Source: DASZBX01 sp035943635
GTDB taxonomy: Bacteria; Actinomycetota; Actinomycetes; Streptomycetales; Catenulisporaceae
DNA: 64,000 nt
Direction: 5' to 3'
NCBI GenBank assembly: GCA_035943635.1
Contig: DASZBX010000083.1
Span: 1 to 64,000, forward strand
The translations under genes were made by a program, and so were the position numbers. Below, in pieces: positions 61,565 through 64,000 of the stretch; positions within the stretch are counted from its first letter, which is position 1; every line of letters starts with the position of its first letter. Below the pieces are notes generated by a model. It saw nothing but the letters and a program-made list of their open reading frames with translations. It was not told the DNA's origin and did no database searches.

Positions 61565-62506
61565 ATGATCAAGGTACGAAGCCTGACCAAGACGTTCGAG
61601 GTCAAGGGGCGGTCGCTGCCCGCGGTGCGCGGGGTCGATTTCGACGTCGCGGCGGGCGAGATCGTCGGTTTCCTCGGCCCGAACGGCGCCGGCAAGACCA
61701 CCACGCTGCGGATGCTGGCCACCCTGCTGCGCCCGACCTCGGGCGAGGCCCTGGTGGCCGGCTGCGACCTGAGCGCGGACCCGGCCGGCGTGCGCCGCCG
61801 GATCGGCTACGTCGGCCAGGAGGGCAGCGCCGGCCCGGACCAGCGCGCCGCGGAAGAAGTCACGATGCAGGCCCGGATCTACGGGATGTCCGCCAAGGAC
61901 GCCCGGGAGCGCACCGCGACCCTGCTCGAGGAGTTCGACCTCGGCGACGCCGGGAACCGGCTGGCCGGCACCCTGTCCGGCGGCCAGCGCCGCCGGCTGG
62001 ACATCGCCATGGGGATCGTGCACCGCCCCGGGCTCTTGTTCCTGGACGAGCCGTCCACCGGCCTTGACCCGCAGAGCCGGATCAACCTGTGGGAACACAT
62101 CACGGCCCTGCGGGACGAGCACGACACCACGGTGTTCCTGACCACCCACTACCTGGACGAGGTCGACGTGCTCTGCGACCGCATCCTGGTCATCGACCAC
62201 GGCACGATCATCGCCGAGGGCACCCCGGACCAGCTCAAGCAGCGGGTCTCCGGCGACCTGGTGGTCCTGGTCACCGACGACTCGGAGAGCACCGCGACGA
62301 TCGCGAAGAAGTCCGACGGCGCGAGCGAGACCTCGGTCGACGGCGCGACGGTCTCCTTCCGGGTGCCGCGCGGCGACGAGGTCCTGCCCGGGCTGCTGCG
62401 CGAACTGGACCTGGCCGGGGTCAAGGTCAGCTCGATCCAGTCGCACCGGCCCACCCTCGACGACGTCTTCCTCACCCTGACCGGCCGCAGCCTGCGCGAC
62501 GCGTAG
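61565..62506 (+). CDS. ABC transporter ATP-binding protein, DrrA family
   Basis: A 313-residue ATPase subunit of an exporter of the daunorubicin-resistance (DrrA) type. Visible motifs: Walker A GPNGAGKT at 38-45, Q-loop near 85, signature LSGGQ at 137-141, Walker B LLFLDEP at 157-163, H-loop TTHYLDE with His195. After about residue 225 comes the extra C-terminal domain usual in DrrA-like proteins. It should form a complex at the inner face of the membrane with the permease encoded 36 nt downstream. The start is ATG 61,565, set by the AGGAGG. Lying divergent from the PKS, it most likely exports the polyketide or protects the producer; the substrate cannot be read from sequence. Confidence 0.95.
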   Translation: MIKVRSLTKTFEVKGRSLPAVRGVDFDVAAGEIVGFLGPNGAGKTTTLRMLATLLRPTSGEALVAGCDLSADPAGVRRRIGYVGQEGSAGPDQRAAEEVTMQARIYGMSAKDARERTATLLEEFDLGDAGNRLAGTLSGGQRRRLDIAMGIVHRPGLLFLDEPSTGLDPQSRINLWEHITALRDEHDTTVFLTTHYLDEVDVLCDRILVIDHGTIIAEGTPDQLKQRVSGDLVVLVTDDSESTATIAKKSDGASETSVDGATVSFRVPRGDEVLPGLLRELDLAGVKVSSIQSHRPTLDDVFLTLTGRSLRDA

Positions 62507-62542
62507 GCCGCGGCCGGCTCCAATCCCCTAGGAGAACTGGCC

Positions 62543-63295
62543 ATGGGCTTTCTACTCGGCACCCGCCTGGTGTTCATGCGTTCGCTGCGGCCACCGCTGC
62601 GCAACCCCGTGTCGGTACTGGTCGGGATCGCGCTGCCGCTGATCTACCTGGGCCTGTTCGGCCCGTTGCTGCGCGGGATCTCCGGGTCGTCCGGGGCCAG
62701 TTCCTGGCAGTGGTTCGTGCCCGGGATGATGATCCAGCTGACCCTGTTCGGCACCGCCTACGCCGGGTTCTCGCTGCTGCCCGAGCTGCGCTCGGGGGTG
62801 ATGGCCCGGCTGCGGGTCTCCCCGATCAGCCGCCCGGCCCTGCTGATCGGCCGGGTGCTCAAGGACGTGGCGATCCTGCTGGTGCAGGCCGTGCTGTTCC
62901 TGGGCGTGTCCACCGCGTTCGGCTTCCGCGCCTCCATCCCCGGCGTGGTGATCTCGCTGCTCCTGGTCACCCTGACCGGGATCGCGATCGGCATCGCGTC
63001 CTACACGCTGGCGCTCAAGGTGCGCCACGAGTACGCCTTCGCCCCCGTGCTCAGCGCGGTCCTGGTGCCGCTGATGCTGCTGTCCGGCGTGCTCCTGCCG
63101 ATGCAGCTGGGCCCGCGCTGGCTCTACGACGTGTCCCGCGCCAACCCGCTCTCGCACGTCGTCGACGCCGCCCGCGCGGCGGCCGCCGGCGACTACACCT
63201 CGCAGACCGTCCTGGTCGGCACCGCCATCTCGGCCGGGCTGATCGCGGTGTGCACCGCCTGGGGAATCTGGTCGTTCGCCCACGAACAGTCGTAG
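62543..63295 (+). CDS. ABC-2 type transporter permease, DrrB family
   Basis: A 250-residue integral membrane protein with about six hydrophobic spans (roughly residues 24-44, 57-77, 103-126, 133-157, 168-188 and 223-243). The segment MARLRVSPISRPALLIGRVL at 87-106 is the conserved cytoplasmic ABC-2 region that contacts the ATPase. The start ATG is preceded by AGGAG. It lies between the ATPase gene and the CCR gene with gaps of 36 and 13 nt, so all three are probably one transcript. Its size fits DrrB-type half-exporters, which probably work as a dimer with two ATPase subunits. Export of the cluster product is inferred from position. Confidence 0.93.
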   Translation: MGFLLGTRLVFMRSLRPPLRNPVSVLVGIALPLIYLGLFGPLLRGISGSSGASSWQWFVPGMMIQLTLFGTAYAGFSLLPELRSGVMARLRVSPISRPALLIGRVLKDVAILLVQAVLFLGVSTAFGFRASIPGVVISLLLVTLTGIAIGIASYTLALKVRHEYAFAPVLSAVLVPLMLLSGVLLPMQLGPRWLYDVSRANPLSHVVDAARAAAAGDYTSQTVLVGTAISAGLIAVCTAWGIWSFAHEQS

Positions 63296-63308
63296 GAAGA
63301 AGGTTGAC

Positions 63309-64000
63309 ATGGACACACTGTCAGAGGCGGTGCTCGCCGGGGCCGGGACGCAGGAGTTGCTCGCCGCTCCGCTGCCGCGCGAGTTCACCGCCGCGCACAT
63401 CCTCGCCGAGGACGCCGAGATGTTCGCCGGCGTCGGCGACAAGGATGTGCGCAAATCCATGCGGGTCGGCCCGGTCCCGCTGCCGGAGCTGGCCCCGGAC
63501 GAGGTCATGGTGGCCGTGATGGCCAGCTCGATCAACTACAACACGGTCTGGTCGGCGATGTTCGAGCCGGTCTCGACCTTCCGGTTCCTGAAGAACTTCG
63601 CCCGCGAGGGCGGCTGGGCCACCCGGCACGACCAGCCGTACCAGGTGATCGGCTCGGACGGGGCCGGCGTGGTGGTCCGGGTCGGCGCGGCCGTGCGCCG
63701 CTGGAAGCCCGGGGACCACGTGGTGCTCAGCCCCGCGTACGTGGAGGACCAGGAGCCGGCCAGCCACGCCGACGGCATGCTCGGCGTGGAGCAGCGCGCC
63801 TGGGGTTTCGAGACCAACTTCGGCGGCCTGGCCACCTACACGGTGGTCCGGTCCAACCAGGTGCTGCCCAAGCCGGCCCACCTGACCTGGGAGGAGGCCG
63901 CGTGCAACACCCTGTGCGCGGGCACCTCCTACCGGATGCTGGTCAGCGACCGCGGCGCCCGGATGAAGCAGGGCGACGTGGTGCTGATCTGGGGCGCCAC
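63309..64000 (+). CDS. ccr: Crotonyl-CoA carboxylase/reductase (N-terminal part; 3' end outside window)
   Basis: The first 230 residues of a medium-chain dehydrogenase-type enzyme that reductively carboxylates enoyl-CoAs (crotonyl-CoA to ethylmalonyl-CoA) with NADPH and CO2. Family landmarks: EDAEMFAG near 34-41, ASSINYNTVWS at 72-82, YQVIGSDGAGVV near 111, RAWGFETNFGGLA near 163-175, KQGDVVLIWGA at the edge. Asn78, Phe167 and Glu168 correspond to the CO2-binding Asn81, Phe170 and Glu171 described for the Kitasatospora enzyme; the fourth, a His, lies beyond the window. The start ATG 63,309 follows a GAAGAAGG site. In this context it probably supplies the unusual extender unit used by module 4. 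The substrate range (crotonyl or longer enoyl-CoA) cannot be judged from this part. Confidence 0.93.
   Translation, partial: MDTLSEAVLAGAGTQELLAAPLPREFTAAHILAEDAEMFAGVGDKDVRKSMRVGPVPLPELAPDEVMVAVMASSINYNTVWSAMFEPVSTFRFLKNFAREGGWATRHDQPYQVIGSDGAGVVVRVGAAVRRWKPGDHVVLSPAYVEDQEPASHADGMLGVEQRAWGFETNFGGLATYTVVRSNQVLPKPAHLTWEEAACNTLCAGTSYRMLVSDRGARMKQGDVVLIWGA

Noticed and set aside
62552..63535. A 327-codon minus-strand frame opposite the permease and CCR
   Set aside because: It lacks recognisable domains and overlaps two well-supported genes with good ribosome sites on the other strand.

Overview
This window holds most of a modular type I polyketide synthase (PKS) gene cluster from a very high-GC actinomycete. 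GC is about 75 %, codons end in G or C, and several genes have Shine-Dalgarno sites. The DNA alone does not fix the genus.

Layout. Five PKS genes lie head to tail on the minus strand, separated by only 24-49 nt, so they look like one operon transcribed from about 61,310 towards position 1. In transcription order they are gene A (52,659-61,280; loading module plus module 1), gene B (43,056-52,619; modules 2-3), gene C (33,449-43,006; modules 4-5), gene D (22,308-33,416; modules 6-7) and gene E (from 22,283 past the left edge; modules 8-11 complete, module 12 cut in its AT domain). A 284-bp divergent promoter region separates gene A from a plus-strand operon: a DrrA-type ABC ATPase, a DrrB-type permease and a crotonyl-CoA carboxylase/reductase (CCR) cut by the right edge.

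How it works together. Gene A starts with a KSQ domain (active-site Cys replaced by Gln) and a malonyl-type AT, giving an acetyl starter. Docking domains support the order A-B-C-D-E. Reading AT signatures and reductive domains by the colinearity rule predicts, for the chain held before module 12: CH3-CH=C(CH3)-CHOH-CH(CH3)-CHOH-CH2-CHOH-CH(R)-CHOH-CH2-CH2-CH2-CHOH-CH2-CHOH-CH2-(CH=CH)3-CO-. This is a polyol joined to a conjugated triene, as in triene macrolides. R comes from module 4, whose AT has a non-standard APGH signature; the CCR is the obvious supplier of an ethylmalonyl-type extender for it. The ABC pair probably exports the product or gives self-resistance.

The most notable points are the odd module 4 AT paired with the CCR, a GCTAGGGGT element placed equivalently in both divergent promoters, a change of docking-domain class at the D/E junction, and clear traces of recombination between modules. 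The thioesterase, tailoring, sugar and regulatory genes are not in the window.
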